A stretch of DNA of 64,000 nucleotides from Kitasatospora sp052076145 (lineage in GTDB: Bacteria; Actinomycetota; Actinomycetes; Streptomycetales; Streptomycetaceae): contig NZ_CP197246.1 in NCBI RefSeq assembly GCF_052076145.1, positions 4,526,001 to 4,590,000 on the forward strand, given 5' to 3'. The notes under the pieces are model-generated. The model was not told the origin of the DNA, made no database searches, and saw nothing but the letters and a program-made list of their open reading frames with translations. Made by a program: the position numbers and the translations under genes. Shown here piece after piece: positions 43,771 to 52,364 of this stretch. Within the stretch, counting starts at the first letter, position 1. The number at the start of each line of letters is the position of its first letter.

Positions 43771-44052
43771 ATGCCGCGCAGTCTCAAGAAGGGCCCCTTC
43801 ATCGACGGCCACCTTCTCAAGAAGGTGGACGCGCAGAACGAGGCGGGTACTCAGAACGTCATCAAGACCTGGTCCCGTCGCTCCGTGATCTTCCCGGCCA
43901 TGCTCGGCCACACGATCGCGGTGCACGATGGCCGTAAGCACGTCCCGGTGTTCGTCACCGAGTCGATGGTCGGCCACAAGCTCGGCGAGTTCGCGCCGAC
44001 GCGTACCTTCCGCGGCCACGTCAAGGACGACCGCAAGTCGAAGCGTCGCTAG
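43771..44052 (+). CDS. rpsS: 30S ribosomal protein uS19
   Basis: S19 of the 30S head, 93 residues, MPRSLKKGPF at the start and the conserved GHKLGEFAPTRTFRGH near the end. It lies 11 bp after rplB. Confidence 0.98.
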   Translation: MPRSLKKGPFIDGHLLKKVDAQNEAGTQNVIKTWSRRSVIFPAMLGHTIAVHDGRKHVPVFVTESMVGHKLGEFAPTRTFRGHVKDDRKSKRR

Positions 44053-44102
44053 TCGCCAGCGAGATTACCGACTCAATGACTTACACCAGCAAGGGGACAA
44101 CC

Positions 44103-44450
44103 ATGGAAGCCAGGGCCCAGGCGCGGTACATCCGCGTCACGCCCATGAAGGCCCGCCGCGTGGTGGACCTCATCCGTGGCCTGAACGCCACGGAGGCCCA
44201 GGCGGTCCTGCGTTTCGCTCCGCAGGCCGCGACCGTGCCGGTCGGCAAGGTGCTCGACAGCGCCATTGCCAACGCCGTGCACAACTACAACCACAACAAC
44301 GTGGACGACCTCGTCATCAGCGAGGCGTACGTTGACGAGGGCCCGACCCTGAAGCGGTTCCGTCCGCGTGCCCAGGGCCGCGCCTACCGGATCCGCAAGC
44401 GGACCAGCCACATCACCGTGGTCGTCAGCAGCAAGGAAGGGACCCGGTAA
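44103..44450 (+). CDS. rplV: 50S ribosomal protein uL22
   Basis: L22, which lines the exit tunnel, 115 residues. It begins MEARAQARYIRVTPMKARR and has the loop RFRPRAQGRAYRIRKRTSH. ATG 44103 is chosen over an upstream ATG at 44076 by comparison with the family. Its stop overlaps the rpsC start by one base. Confidence 0.98.
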   Translation: MEARAQARYIRVTPMKARRVVDLIRGLNATEAQAVLRFAPQAATVPVGKVLDSAIANAVHNYNHNNVDDLVISEAYVDEGPTLKRFRPRAQGRAYRIRKRTSHITVVVSSKEGTR

Positions 44451-45283
44451 TGGGCCAGAAGGTTAACCCGCACGGGTTCCGCCTCGGCATCAGCACGGAC
44501 TTCAAGTCCCGCTGGTACGCCGACAAGCTGTACTCGGACTACGTCAAGGAAGACGTTGCCATTCGTCGCATGATGACGAAGGGCATGGAGCGCGCCGGCA
44601 TCTCGAAGGTTGAGATCGAGCGCACCCGCGACCGCGTCCGGGTCGACATCCACACCGCCCGCCCCGGCATCGTCATCGGTCGCCGTGGCACCGAGGCCGA
44701 CCGCATCCGCGGCGACCTCGAGAAGCTGACCGGCAAGCAGGTCCAGCTGAACATCCTCGAGGTCAAGAACCCCGAGCTGGACGCCCAGCTCGTGGCTCAG
44801 GGCGTCGCGGAGCAGCTGTCCTCCCGCGTGTCGTTCCGCCGTGCCATGCGCAAGTCGATGCAGGGCACCATGAAGTCCGGCGCCAAGGGCATCAAGGTCC
44901 AGTGCTCCGGTCGTCTCGGCGGCGCCGAGATGAGCCGTTCGGAGTTCTACCGCGAGGGTCGTGTGCCGCTGCACACGCTGCGCGCGAACGTCGACTACGG
45001 CTTCTTCGAGGCCAAGACGACCTTCGGCCGTATCGGCGTGAAGGTCTGGATCTACAAGGGCGACGTCAAGAACATCGCCGAGGTCCGCGCTGAGAACGCT
45101 GCTGCCCGCTCGGGCAACCGTCCGGCCCGCAACGACGCCCGCCCCGCGCGCGGTGGCGAGCGTGGCGGCCGTGGCGGCGAGCGTGGCGGCGCCCGTGGCG
45201 CCCGTCGTCCCCAGAACACCGAGGCTCCGGCCGCGGCTGTGACGGAGACGCCGGCTGCCGAGAGCACCGGAACGGAGGCCTGA
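44450..45283 (+). CDS. rpsC: 30S ribosomal protein uS3 with RGG-rich tail
   Basis: S3 at the mRNA entry site, 277 residues. The KH domain motif VIGRRGTEADRIRG is present, as is RVSFRRAMRKSM. The C-terminal ~60 residues are a low-complexity extension with arginine-glycine repeats (GGERGGRGGERGGARGARR) and an acidic/alanine end. Such tails are common in actinomycetes. It is translationally coupled to rplV. Confidence 0.98.
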   Translation: MGQKVNPHGFRLGISTDFKSRWYADKLYSDYVKEDVAIRRMMTKGMERAGISKVEIERTRDRVRVDIHTARPGIVIGRRGTEADRIRGDLEKLTGKQVQLNILEVKNPELDAQLVAQGVAEQLSSRVSFRRAMRKSMQGTMKSGAKGIKVQCSGRLGGAEMSRSEFYREGRVPLHTLRANVDYGFFEAKTTFGRIGVKVWIYKGDVKNIAEVRAENAAARSGNRPARNDARPARGGERGGRGGERGGARGARRPQNTEAPAAAVTETPAAESTGTEA

Positions 45284-45288
45284 CCGTC

Positions 45289-45708
45289 ATGCTGATCCCC
45301 CGTCGGGTCAAGCACCGCAAGCAGCACCACCCGAAGCGCCGTGGCGCTGCCAAGGGTGGCACCGAGCTCGCGTTCGGCGAGTACGGCATCCAGGCCGTCA
45401 CCCCGGCCTACGTGACGAACCGGCAGATCGAGTCCGCTCGTATCGCCGTCACCCGTCACATCAAGCGTGGCGGCAAGGTCTGGATCAACATCTACCCGGA
45501 CCGTCCCCTCACCAAGAAGCCTGCCGAGACCCGCATGGGTTCCGGTAAGGGTTCGCCGGAGTGGTGGATTGCCAACGTTCACCCGGGACGGATCATGTTT
45601 GAACTGTCCTACCCCAATGAGAAGGTTGCTCGTGAGGCGCTCACCCGCGCTGCTCACAAGCTCCCGATGAAGTGCCGGATTGTCCGGCGCGAGGCAGGTG
45701 AGAGCTGA
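45289..45708 (+). CDS. rplP: 50S ribosomal protein uL16
   Basis: L16, which organises tRNA binding near the central protuberance, 139 residues. It begins MLIPRRVKHRKQHHPKRR and contains GKGSPEWWIANVHPGRI. The stop overlaps the rpmC start by one base. Confidence 0.98.
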   Translation: MLIPRRVKHRKQHHPKRRGAAKGGTELAFGEYGIQAVTPAYVTNRQIESARIAVTRHIKRGGKVWINIYPDRPLTKKPAETRMGSGKGSPEWWIANVHPGRIMFELSYPNEKVAREALTRAAHKLPMKCRIVRREAGES

Positions 45709-45932
45709 TGTCGGCCGGCACCAAGGCTGCAGAGCTTCGTGAGCTCGACAACGATGGTCTCGTTGGCAAGCTCCGCGAGGCCAAGGAGGAGCTGTTCAAC
45801 CTCCGCTTCCAGGCGGCGACCGGGCAGCTCGACAACCACGGACGGCTCAAGCTCGTCCGTAAGGACATCGCGCGGATCTACACCCTGATGCGCGAGCGCG
45901 AGCTGGGCATCGAGACGGTGGAGAACGCCTGA
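45708..45932 (+). CDS. rpmC: 50S ribosomal protein uL29
   Basis: Small helical L29 at the tunnel exit, 74 residues, with ELRELDNDGLVGKLREAKEE and NLRFQAATGQL. It is overlapped by one base at both ends by rplP and rpsQ, so the three are translationally coupled. Confidence 0.97.
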   Translation: MSAGTKAAELRELDNDGLVGKLREAKEELFNLRFQAATGQLDNHGRLKLVRKDIARIYTLMRERELGIETVENA

Positions 45933-46210
45933 TGACTGAGAACACCACTGAGACCGAGGCCCGCGGCTTCCGTAAGACCCGCGAGGGTCTGGTCGTCAGC
46001 GACAAGATGGACAAGACCGTCGTCGTCGCTGTCGAGGACCGTGTCAAGCACGCGCTCTACGGCAAGGTCATCCGCCGTACGAACAAGCTGAAGGCGCACG
46101 ACGAGACCAACGCTTGCGGCATCGGCGACCGGGTGCTCCTCGCGGAGACCCGTCCGCTGTCCGCGACGAAGCGCTGGCGCGTCGTCGAGATCCTCGAGAA
46201 GGCCAAGTAA
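45932..46210 (+). CDS. rpsQ: 30S ribosomal protein uS17
   Basis: S17, a primary 16S rRNA-binding protein, 92 residues, with RKTREGLVVSDKMDKTVVV and the end RWRVVEILEKAK. It is the last gene of the S10 operon. The 102-bp spacer before rplN carries a hairpin. Confidence 0.98.
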   Translation: MTENTTETEARGFRKTREGLVVSDKMDKTVVVAVEDRVKHALYGKVIRRTNKLKAHDETNACGIGDRVLLAETRPLSATKRWRVVEILEKAK

Positions 46211-46238
46211 CGAAGTTGTCCGGGTACGGCCGTATGTG

Positions 46239-46264
46239 CACCAGGCCCCTTGTGGGCGCTGGTG
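46239..46264 (+). other. Hairpin in the rpsQ-rplN spacer
   Basis: CACCAG (46239-46244) pairs with CTGGTG (46259-46264), and GCCC (46245-46248) pairs with GGGC (46254-46257), leaving one bulged G. It separates the S10 and spc gene groups and has no T-run. Confidence 0.5.
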
Positions 46265-46312
46265 TGAGCAGCGGCCGGCCCGCCAGCTCTCGTTGACGAT
46301 CAGGAGAAAGCT

Positions 46313-46684
46313 GTGATCCAGCAGGAGTCGCGACTGCGTGTCGCCGACAACACGGGCGCGAAGGAAATCCTTTGCATCCGCGTTCTCGGTGGCTCCGGTC
46401 GTCGCTACGCCGGTATCGGGGACGTCATTGTCGCGACCGTCAAGGACGCGATCCCCGGTGGTTCGGTCAAGAAGGGTGACGTCGTCAAGTGCGTCATCGT
46501 CCGCACCGTGAAGTCGCGCCGTCGTCCCGACGGTTCGTACATCCGGTTCGACGAGAACGCCGCCGTCGTCCTCAAGAACACCGATGGTGACCCCCGTGGC
46601 ACCCGCATCTTCGGCCCGGTGGGCCGCGAGCTGCGTGACAAGAAGTTCATGAAGATCATCTCGCTTGCGCCGGAGGTGCTCTAA
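46313..46684 (+). CDS. rplN: 50S ribosomal protein uL14
   Basis: L14, at the subunit interface, 123 residues. It begins MIQQESRLRVADNTGAKE and has GDVVKCVIVRTVKSRRRPDG. It starts at GTG 46313 with AGGAG 7-8 nt upstream and is the first gene of the spc group. Confidence 0.98.
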   Translation: MIQQESRLRVADNTGAKEILCIRVLGGSGRRYAGIGDVIVATVKDAIPGGSVKKGDVVKCVIVRTVKSRRRPDGSYIRFDENAAVVLKNTDGDPRGTRIFGPVGRELRDKKFMKIISLAPEVL

Positions 46685-46687
46685 CCC

Positions 46688-47011
46688 ATGGCGAACAGCA
46701 TGAAGATCAAGAAGGGTGACCTGGTTCAGGTCATCACCGGCAAGGACCGCGGCAAGCAGGGCAAGGTCATTCAGGCCATGCCCGCCGAGAACAAGGTCCT
46801 CGTCGAGGGTGTGAACCGGGTCAAGAAGCACACCAAGCCCGGCCCGGGTACTCAGGGTGGCATTGTCACCGTCGAGGCGCCCGTGCACGTCTCCAACGTG
46901 CAGCTGGTCGTCGAGAAGGACGGCAAGAAGGTCGTCACTCGCGTTGGTTACCGCTTCGATGACGAGGGCAACAAGATCCGCGTTGCCAAGCGAACCGGTG
47001 AGGACATCTGA
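46688..47011 (+). CDS. rplX: 50S ribosomal protein uL24
   Basis: L24, an assembly-initiator protein with a KOW motif (KKGDLVQVITGKDRGKQGKV), 107 residues. It is 3 bp after rplN and overlaps the rplE start by one base. Confidence 0.98.
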   Translation: MANSMKIKKGDLVQVITGKDRGKQGKVIQAMPAENKVLVEGVNRVKKHTKPGPGTQGGIVTVEAPVHVSNVQLVVEKDGKKVVTRVGYRFDDEGNKIRVAKRTGEDI

Positions 47012-47589
47012 TGTCTGAGACGACCATCGAGAACGTCGAGAAGGTGGCCCCCCGCCTCAAGGAGCGTTACAACTCCGAGATCAAGGGCCAGCTCAAGGAA
47101 GAGTTCTCCTACGAGAACGTCATGCTGATCCCCGGCCTGGTCAAGGTCGTGGTCAACATGGGTGTGGGCGAGGCCGCCCGCGACTCCAAGCTGATCGAGG
47201 GCGCGATCCGCGACCTCACCGCCATCACCGGTCAGAAGCCGGCGGTGACGAAGGCTCGCAAGTCCATCGCGCAGTTCAAGCTGCGTGAGGGCCAGCCGAT
47301 CGGCACCCACGTCACCCTCCGTGGTGACCGCATGTGGGAGTTCCTGGACCGTCTGGTGTCGCTGGCTCTGCCGCGTATCCGTGACTTCCGTGGCCTCTCC
47401 CCGAAGCAGTTCGACGGCCGTGGCAACTACACCTTCGGTCTGACCGAGCAGGTCATGTTCCACGAGATCGACCAGGACAAGGTCGACCGTCAGCGCGGTA
47501 TGGACATCACCGTCGTGACCACCGCCCAGACCGACGACGAGGGCCGGGCGCTCCTGCGCGCTCTGGGCTTCCCGTTCAAGGAGGCGTAA
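47011..47589 (+). CDS. rplE: 50S ribosomal protein uL5
   Basis: L5, which binds 5S rRNA, 192 residues, with ITGQKPAVTKARKSIAQFK and the end LLRALGFPF. It is coupled to rplX by a one-base overlap. Confidence 0.98.
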   Translation: MSETTIENVEKVAPRLKERYNSEIKGQLKEEFSYENVMLIPGLVKVVVNMGVGEAARDSKLIEGAIRDLTAITGQKPAVTKARKSIAQFKLREGQPIGTHVTLRGDRMWEFLDRLVSLALPRIRDFRGLSPKQFDGRGNYTFGLTEQVMFHEIDQDKVDRQRGMDITVVTTAQTDDEGRALLRALGFPFKEA

Positions 47590-47593
47590 CCAC

Positions 47594-47779
47594 ATGGCGA
47601 AGAAGTCCCTCATCGCGAAGGCCGAGCGCAAGCCGAAGTTCGCTGTCCGCGGTTACACCCGCTGCCAGCGCTGCGGCCGTCCGCACTCGGTGTACCGCAA
47701 GTTCGGCCTGTGCCGTGTGTGCCTCCGTGAGATGGCGCACCGCGGCGAGCTGCCGGGCGTGACCAAGAGCTCCTGGTAG
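47594..47779 (+). CDS. rpsN: 30S ribosomal protein uS14, zinc-binding type Z
   Basis: Short S14 of 61 residues with the zinc ribbon cysteines C24, C27, C40 and C43 (CQRC and CRVC). This is the zinc-containing form; zinc-starved actinomycetes commonly use a longer zinc-free paralogue elsewhere. It is followed by a 300-bp structured spacer before rpsH. Confidence 0.97.
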   Translation: MAKKSLIAKAERKPKFAVRGYTRCQRCGRPHSVYRKFGLCRVCLREMAHRGELPGVTKSSW

Positions 47780-47845
47780 TCCTTCTCCAGTAGAAGATCG
47801 CCAGAGCTTTTCAGTCAGCGGTAGCAGACAGAGCGAAGCAGTGGT

Positions 47846-48041
47846 GCCCGACCCCACATCACCCAGATTTGGGTCACCGTACGGAAACCCGTAAGGTGGT
47901 GGGGTCGGGCCCCCTGCCGCGGCATCTCCATGGATGCTCGCGGCCCTTCCATGGAAGGGCTCGCACCCAGTCTTACTAACGCCGCAGGTCCCCTGCGTCT
48001 GTGCCCCTGCCGCACTCCTCGGAGTGCGGCAGGGGGACCTG
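47846..48041 (+). promoter_or_regulatory. Highly structured spacer between rpsN and rpsH
   Basis: This stretch carries an unusual chain of complementary segments. A 12-bp stem (47846-47857 with 47899-47910) encloses two hairpins (47861-47865/47870-47874 and 47875-47884/47889-47898), a three-way junction by eye. Next come an 11-bp stem with one bulge (47916-47926 with 47933-47944), an 18-nt perfect palindrome (47943-47960), a 6-bp hairpin (47983-47988 with 47992-47997) and a stem of 13-15 bp (48004-48018 with 48021-48035). Bases 47985-47993 can also pair with 48033-48041, which excludes the 6-bp hairpin and opens the base of the last stem. No gene is seen. Confidence 0.65.
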
Positions 48042-48079
48042 GCGCGGAGAAACCACGGCGAGAGAGGCCTGAGGCCATC

Positions 48080-48487
48080 ATGACCATGACCGACCCCATC
48101 GCAGACATGCTCACGCGTCTGCGTAACGCGAACTCGGCGTACCACGACACCGTGGCAATGCCGGCTAGCAAGATCAAGGCGCACGTCGCCCAGATCCTGC
48201 AGCAGGAGGGCTACATCTCCTCCTGGAAGGTTGAGGAGCCGCAGGAGAACGAGGTCGGCAAGAAGCTGACCATCGAGCTCAAGTTCGGCCCCAACCGTGA
48301 GCGCTCCATCGCCGGCATCAAGCGCATCAGCAAGCCGGGTCTGCGCGTTTACGCAAAGTCCACCAACCTGCCGAAGGTCCTCGGCGGCCTGGGCGTGGCG
48401 ATCATCTCCACGTCCTCGGGTCTCCTCACGGACAAGCAGGCCGCCAAGAAGGGCGTAGGCGGAGAAGTTCTCGCCTACGTCTGGTAA
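48080..48487 (+). CDS. rpsH: 30S ribosomal protein uS8
   Basis: S8, a primary 16S rRNA-binding protein and, in E. coli, the repressor of the spc operon, 135 residues. It begins MTMTDPIADMLTRLRNAN and ends GGEVLAYVW. ATG 48080 is used; a second ATG lies 6 nt later. The long structured region before it makes autoregulation plausible. Confidence 0.98.
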   Translation: MTMTDPIADMLTRLRNANSAYHDTVAMPASKIKAHVAQILQQEGYISSWKVEEPQENEVGKKLTIELKFGPNRERSIAGIKRISKPGLRVYAKSTNLPKVLGGLGVAIISTSSGLLTDKQAAKKGVGGEVLAYVW

Positions 48488-48509
48488 TTCGGGAAACGGA
48501 GGTACAGCA

Positions 48510-49049
48510 ATGTCTCGTATTGGACGGCTGCCCATCCCGGTTCCCGCCGGCGTGGACGTCACCATCGATGGCCAGACGGTCGGCGTGAAGGGCCCCAAGG
48601 GCTCCCTCACGCACGTTGTCGCTGCGCCGATCGAGATCAGCAAGGACGAGAACGGCACTCTGGTCGTCACTCGCCCCAACGACGAGCGTCTGTCGAAGAG
48701 CCTGCACGGGCTCTCGCGCACGCTGGTGGCGAACATGATCACCGGCGTGACCGCGGGCTACCGCAAGTCGCTGGAGATCAGCGGTGTTGGTTACCGAGTC
48801 GCAGCGAAGGGCTCCTCCATGGAGTTCCAGCTCGGCTACAGCCACCCGATCCTGATCGAGGCCCCGGAGGGCATCTCCTTCGTGGTCGAGACGCCCACCA
48901 AGTTCCACGTGGACGGGATCGACAAGCAGCTGGTCGGCGAGGTTTCGGCCAAGATCCGCAAGCTGCGTAAGCCCGACCCGTACAAGGCCAAGGGCGTTAA
49001 GTACGCGGGCGAGGTCATCCGCCGCAAGGTCGGAAAGAGCGGTAAGTAA
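48510..49049 (+). CDS. rplF: 50S ribosomal protein uL6
   Basis: L6 near the factor-binding site, 179 residues, beginning MSRIGRLPIPVPAGVDV, with the C-terminal KPDPYKAKGVKYAGEVIRRK. It starts at ATG 48510 behind ACGGAGG. Confidence 0.98.
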   Translation: MSRIGRLPIPVPAGVDVTIDGQTVGVKGPKGSLTHVVAAPIEISKDENGTLVVTRPNDERLSKSLHGLSRTLVANMITGVTAGYRKSLEISGVGYRVAAKGSSMEFQLGYSHPILIEAPEGISFVVETPTKFHVDGIDKQLVGEVSAKIRKLRKPDPYKAKGVKYAGEVIRRKVGKSGK

Positions 49050-49052
49050 GCC

Positions 49053-49436
49053 ATGAGTCTTTCTGTCAAGATCGGCAAGGGCAACGGCTACAAGAACGCT
49101 GCCCGCAAGCGTCGCGCGATCCGTGTGCGCAAGCGCGTCACCGGCACCGAGGTTCGTCCTCGCATGGTCGTGACCCGCTCGAACCGCCACATCTTCGCCC
49201 AGGTCATCGACGACGCCAAGGGTCACACCCTCGCGTCGGCGTCCACCCTCGACGTGTCCATCCGTGGCAACGAGGGCGACAAGACCGAGCTGGCCAAGAA
49301 GGTCGGAGCCCTGGTCGCCGAGCGCGCCAAGGCTGCCGGCATCGAGACGGTCGTCTTCGACCGCGCGGGCAACCGTTACGCGGGGCGCATCGCCGCCCTG
49401 GCGGACGCTGCTCGTGAGGCCGGGCTCGACTTCTAA
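49053..49436 (+). CDS. rplR: 50S ribosomal protein uL18
   Basis: 5S rRNA-binding L18, 127 residues. It has RKRRAIRVRKRVTGT and the C-terminal YAGRIAALADAAREAGLDF. It is 3 bp after rplF. Confidence 0.98.
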   Translation: MSLSVKIGKGNGYKNAARKRRAIRVRKRVTGTEVRPRMVVTRSNRHIFAQVIDDAKGHTLASASTLDVSIRGNEGDKTELAKKVGALVAERAKAAGIETVVFDRAGNRYAGRIAALADAAREAGLDF

Positions 49437-49484
49437 GCCGCTCGTCGGCTCAGTCGACGGACGTAATCGAGAGAGGTAATTCCA

Positions 49485-50105
49485 ATGGCTGGACCCCAGC
49501 GCCGCGGTAGCGGCGCCGGCGGCGGCACCGGTGGCGAGCGGCGCGACCGTAAGCGTGACGAGCGGGGCGGCGCCCCGGTTGTCGAGAAGACTGCTTACGT
49601 CGAGCGCGTTGTCGCGATCAACCGTGTCGCCAAGGTTGTCAAGGGTGGTCGTCGTTTCAGCTTCACCGCGCTGGTCGTGGTGGGCGACGGTGACGGCACC
49701 GTAGGTGTCGGCTACGGGAAGGCGAAGGAGGTTCCGGCCGCCATCGCCAAGGGTGTTGAGGAGGCCAAGAAGAGCTTCTTCAAGGTCCCCCGTATCCAGG
49801 GCACCATCCCGCACCCGATCCAGGGTGAGAAGGCGGCGGGCGTCGTCCTGCTCAAGCCGGCGTCCCCCGGTACCGGCGTTATCGCCGGTGGCCCGGTGCG
49901 TGCCGTGCTCGAGTGCGCCGGCGTTCACGACATCCTGTCGAAGTCGCTCGGCTCGTCCAACGCGATCAACATCGTGCACGCCACGGTGGCCGCTCTGAAG
50001 GGCCTCGTGCGCCCCGAAGAGGTTGCCGCCCGTCGTGGTCTGCCGCTGGAGGATGTGGCTCCCGCTGCTCTGCTGCGGGCGCGTGCGGCTGGGACCGGTG
50101 CCTGA
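49485..50105 (+). CDS. rpsE: 30S ribosomal protein uS5
   Basis: S5, involved in translational accuracy and mRNA unwinding, 206 residues. A glycine/arginine-rich N-terminal extension of about 35 residues precedes the core (VVAINRVAKVVKGGRRFSF). The usual spectinomycin-contact loop region is intact. Its stop overlaps the rpmD start by one base. Confidence 0.98.
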   Translation: MAGPQRRGSGAGGGTGGERRDRKRDERGGAPVVEKTAYVERVVAINRVAKVVKGGRRFSFTALVVVGDGDGTVGVGYGKAKEVPAAIAKGVEEAKKSFFKVPRIQGTIPHPIQGEKAAGVVLLKPASPGTGVIAGGPVRAVLECAGVHDILSKSLGSSNAINIVHATVAALKGLVRPEEVAARRGLPLEDVAPAALLRARAAGTGA

Positions 50106-50287
50106 TGGCCCGTCTCAAGATCACGCAGACCAAGTCCTACATCGGTAGCAAGCAGAACCACCGTGACACCCTGCGTTCGCTTGGTCTCAAGCGCATGCAC
50201 GATGTGGTCGTGAAGGAGGACCGTCCCGAGATCCGCGGGATGGCCCAGACTGTCCGTCACCTCGTCACGGTCGAGGAGGTGGACTGA
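50105..50287 (+). CDS. rpmD: 50S ribosomal protein uL30
   Basis: L30, 60 residues, beginning MARLKITQTKSYIGSKQNH and ending in TVRHLVTVEEVD. The ATG at 50105 overlaps the rpsE stop (TGATG). rplO follows after one base. Confidence 0.97.
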   Translation: MARLKITQTKSYIGSKQNHRDTLRSLGLKRMHDVVVKEDRPEIRGMAQTVRHLVTVEEVD

Positions 50288-50288
50288 A

Positions 50289-50744
50289 ATGGCGGACACT
50301 AACCCGCTGAAGCTCCACAACCTGCGTCCCGCCCCGGGTGCCAAGACCGCCAAGACCCGCGTGGGTCGTGGCGAGGCGTCCAAGGGTAAGACCGCTGGTC
50401 GTGGTACCAAGGGCACCAAGGCCCGTTACCAGGTTCCGGCACGCTTCGAGGGTGGGCAGATGCCCCTCCACATGCGTCTGCCGAAGCTGAAGGGCTTCAA
50501 GAACCCGGCCCACAAGCAGTTCCAGGTCGTGAACCTGGACAAGCTGGCCGAGCTCTACCCGGCTGGTGGCGAGGTCACCATCGCCGACCTGATCGCGAAG
50601 GGCGCCGTTCGCAAGAACGAGCTCGTCAAGGTCCTCGGCACCGGCGACATCGCCGTGGCGCTGCAGGTGACGGTTGACGCCGTCTCCAGCTCCGCCGCCG
50701 AGAAGATCACCGCCGCGGGCGGCACCGTCACCGAGCTCCTCTGA
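50289..50744 (+). CDS. rplO: 50S ribosomal protein uL15
   Basis: L15, 151 residues, with KTRVGRGEASKGKTAGRGTKG near the start shown here only in part (GRGEASKGKTAGRG) and FEGGQMPLHMRLPKLKGFK. It is followed by a strong terminator, so secY is not simply cotranscribed with the spc genes. Confidence 0.98.
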   Translation: MADTNPLKLHNLRPAPGAKTAKTRVGRGEASKGKTAGRGTKGTKARYQVPARFEGGQMPLHMRLPKLKGFKNPAHKQFQVVNLDKLAELYPAGGEVTIADLIAKGAVRKNELVKVLGTGDIAVALQVTVDAVSSSAAEKITAAGGTVTELL

Positions 50745-50757
50745 GCCTGCTGACTTC

Positions 50758-50800
50758 GGGCCCCGTGTCTCCTCAGGGAGACACGGGGCCCGTTTCTTTT
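50758..50800 (+). terminator. Intrinsic terminator between rplO and secY
   Basis: A 15-bp perfect stem (50758-50772 with 50777-50791) and a 4-nt loop are followed by GTTTCTTTT. It is the clearest terminator in the ribosomal region. Confidence 0.9.
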
Positions 50801-50882
50801 GCCCCGGGCCGTTTGCCCGAGCTTTTTGTGTGTCAAATCCGGGCATCCCGTACCTCATCAGTGGTGCGGTGGCTGCACACGC

Positions 50883-50912
50883 TTCTTCCTGGTGGCCACA
50901 CACTGTTAGAGT
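50883..50912 (+). promoter_or_regulatory. Possible secY promoter
   Basis: TTCTTC (50883-50888) and TAGAGT (50907-50912) are 18 bp apart. The -10 is fair and the -35 poor. The rest of the 309-bp rplO-secY spacer holds the terminator and a small GCCTG/CAGGC hairpin near 50947, and no gene. Confidence 0.35.
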
Positions 50913-51053
50913 CCGTGGAGTTCCCTTGTAGGCTGCGCCCAGGCTTGCCTGAGCAGGCGCTACGAGGCCCGCAACACCAGGGCCGGACCGGCCCGCTCCC
51001 CACATCAGGACCGACCCTCCCGCCGACGACGTGCGGGGGGCGCAGGAGGCACC

Positions 51054-52364
51054 GTGCTCAGTGCGTTCGCGCGGGCGTTCAAGACGCCCGACCTGCGCAA
51101 GAAGCTGCTCTTCACGCTGGGCATCGTGGCTCTGTACCGGGTGGGTGCGCACATCCCCGTGCCGGGCGTCGACTTCCACGCGGTCAACCAGTGCATCAGC
51201 TCCCAGAAGAGCAGTGGCCTCTTCGGGCTCGTCAACCTCTTCAGTGGTGGCGCGCTGTTGCAGCTGACGATCTTCGCGCTCGGCATCATGCCGTACATCA
51301 CGGCCAGCATCATCCTCCAGCTTCTCACCGTGGTCATCCCACGCCTCGAGAACCTGAAGAAGGAGGGGCAGGCCGGTACCGCCAAGATCACCCAGTACAC
51401 CCGCTACCTGACCATCGCGCTCGCCATCCTCCAGGGGACCGGCATCGTGGCGACGGCCTCCAGCGGCGCGCTGTTCTCCGGCTGTGCCTACGCCAACCAG
51501 ATCGTCCCGGACACGTCGGTCTTCCGGATCGCCACCATGGTGATCACGATGACCGCGGGTACCACGGTGATCATGTGGCTCGGTGAGCTCGTCACCGACC
51601 GCGGCATCGGCAACGGCATGTCGATCCTGATCTTCACCTCGATCGCCTCGGGCTTCCCGGCGTCGATGTGGGGCATCAAGCAGTCCGGCAAGATCGGCGG
51701 CGGCTGGGTCGAGTTCTTCAGCGTCATCGCGGTCGGCGTCATCGTGGTGATCCTGGTCATCTTCGTCGAGCAGGCGCAGCGCCGGATCCCGGTCCAGTAC
51801 GCGAAGCGCATGATCGGCCGCCGTGCTTTCGGCGGCACCTCGACCTACATCCCGCTGAAGGTCAACCAGGCCGGTGTCATCCCGGTCATCTTCGCCTCGT
51901 CGCTGCTGTACATCCCCTCGCTGGTGGTCCAGTTGACCAGCAGCCAGTCCGGCTGGGCGACGTGGGTGCGGACGAACTTCGTCAAGGGTGACCACCCGAT
52001 CTACATGGCGACGTACTTCATCCTGATCGTCTTCTTCGCCTTCTTCTACGTCGCGATCTCCTTCAACCCCGAAGAAGTTGCCGACAATATGAAGAAGTAT
52101 GGTGGCTTCATCCCGGGCATCCGGGCCGGCCGTCCGACTGCCGAGTACCTTAACTACGTGCTTACCCGCATCACGTGGCCAGGTTCGCTGTATCTGGGGC
52201 TGATCGCCCTGGTCCCGCTCATCGCCCTCGTGGCGTTCGGCGCGCAGACAAACTTCCCGTTCGGCGGTACCAGCATCCTCATCATCGTCGGTGTTGGACT
52301 CGAAACTGTGAAGCAGATCGAGAGCCAGCTCCAGCAGCGTAATTACGAAGGGTTCCTCCGCTGA
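51054..52364 (+). CDS. secY: Preprotein translocase subunit SecY
   Basis: Central channel of the Sec secretion system, 436 residues with ten predicted membrane helices. The plug and lateral-gate region (LFSGGALLQLTIFALGIMPY) and the cytoplasmic loops that contact the ribosome and SecA are present. The start is GTG 51054 with CAGGAGG upstream. Its stop overlaps the adk start by one base. Confidence 0.98.
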   Translation: MLSAFARAFKTPDLRKKLLFTLGIVALYRVGAHIPVPGVDFHAVNQCISSQKSSGLFGLVNLFSGGALLQLTIFALGIMPYITASIILQLLTVVIPRLENLKKEGQAGTAKITQYTRYLTIALAILQGTGIVATASSGALFSGCAYANQIVPDTSVFRIATMVITMTAGTTVIMWLGELVTDRGIGNGMSILIFTSIASGFPASMWGIKQSGKIGGGWVEFFSVIAVGVIVVILVIFVEQAQRRIPVQYAKRMIGRRAFGGTSTYIPLKVNQAGVIPVIFASSLLYIPSLVVQLTSSQSGWATWVRTNFVKGDHPIYMATYFILIVFFAFFYVAISFNPEEVADNMKKYGGFIPGIRAGRPTAEYLNYVLTRITWPGSLYLGLIALVPLIALVAFGAQTNFPFGGTSILIIVGVGLETVKQIESQLQQRNYEGFLR

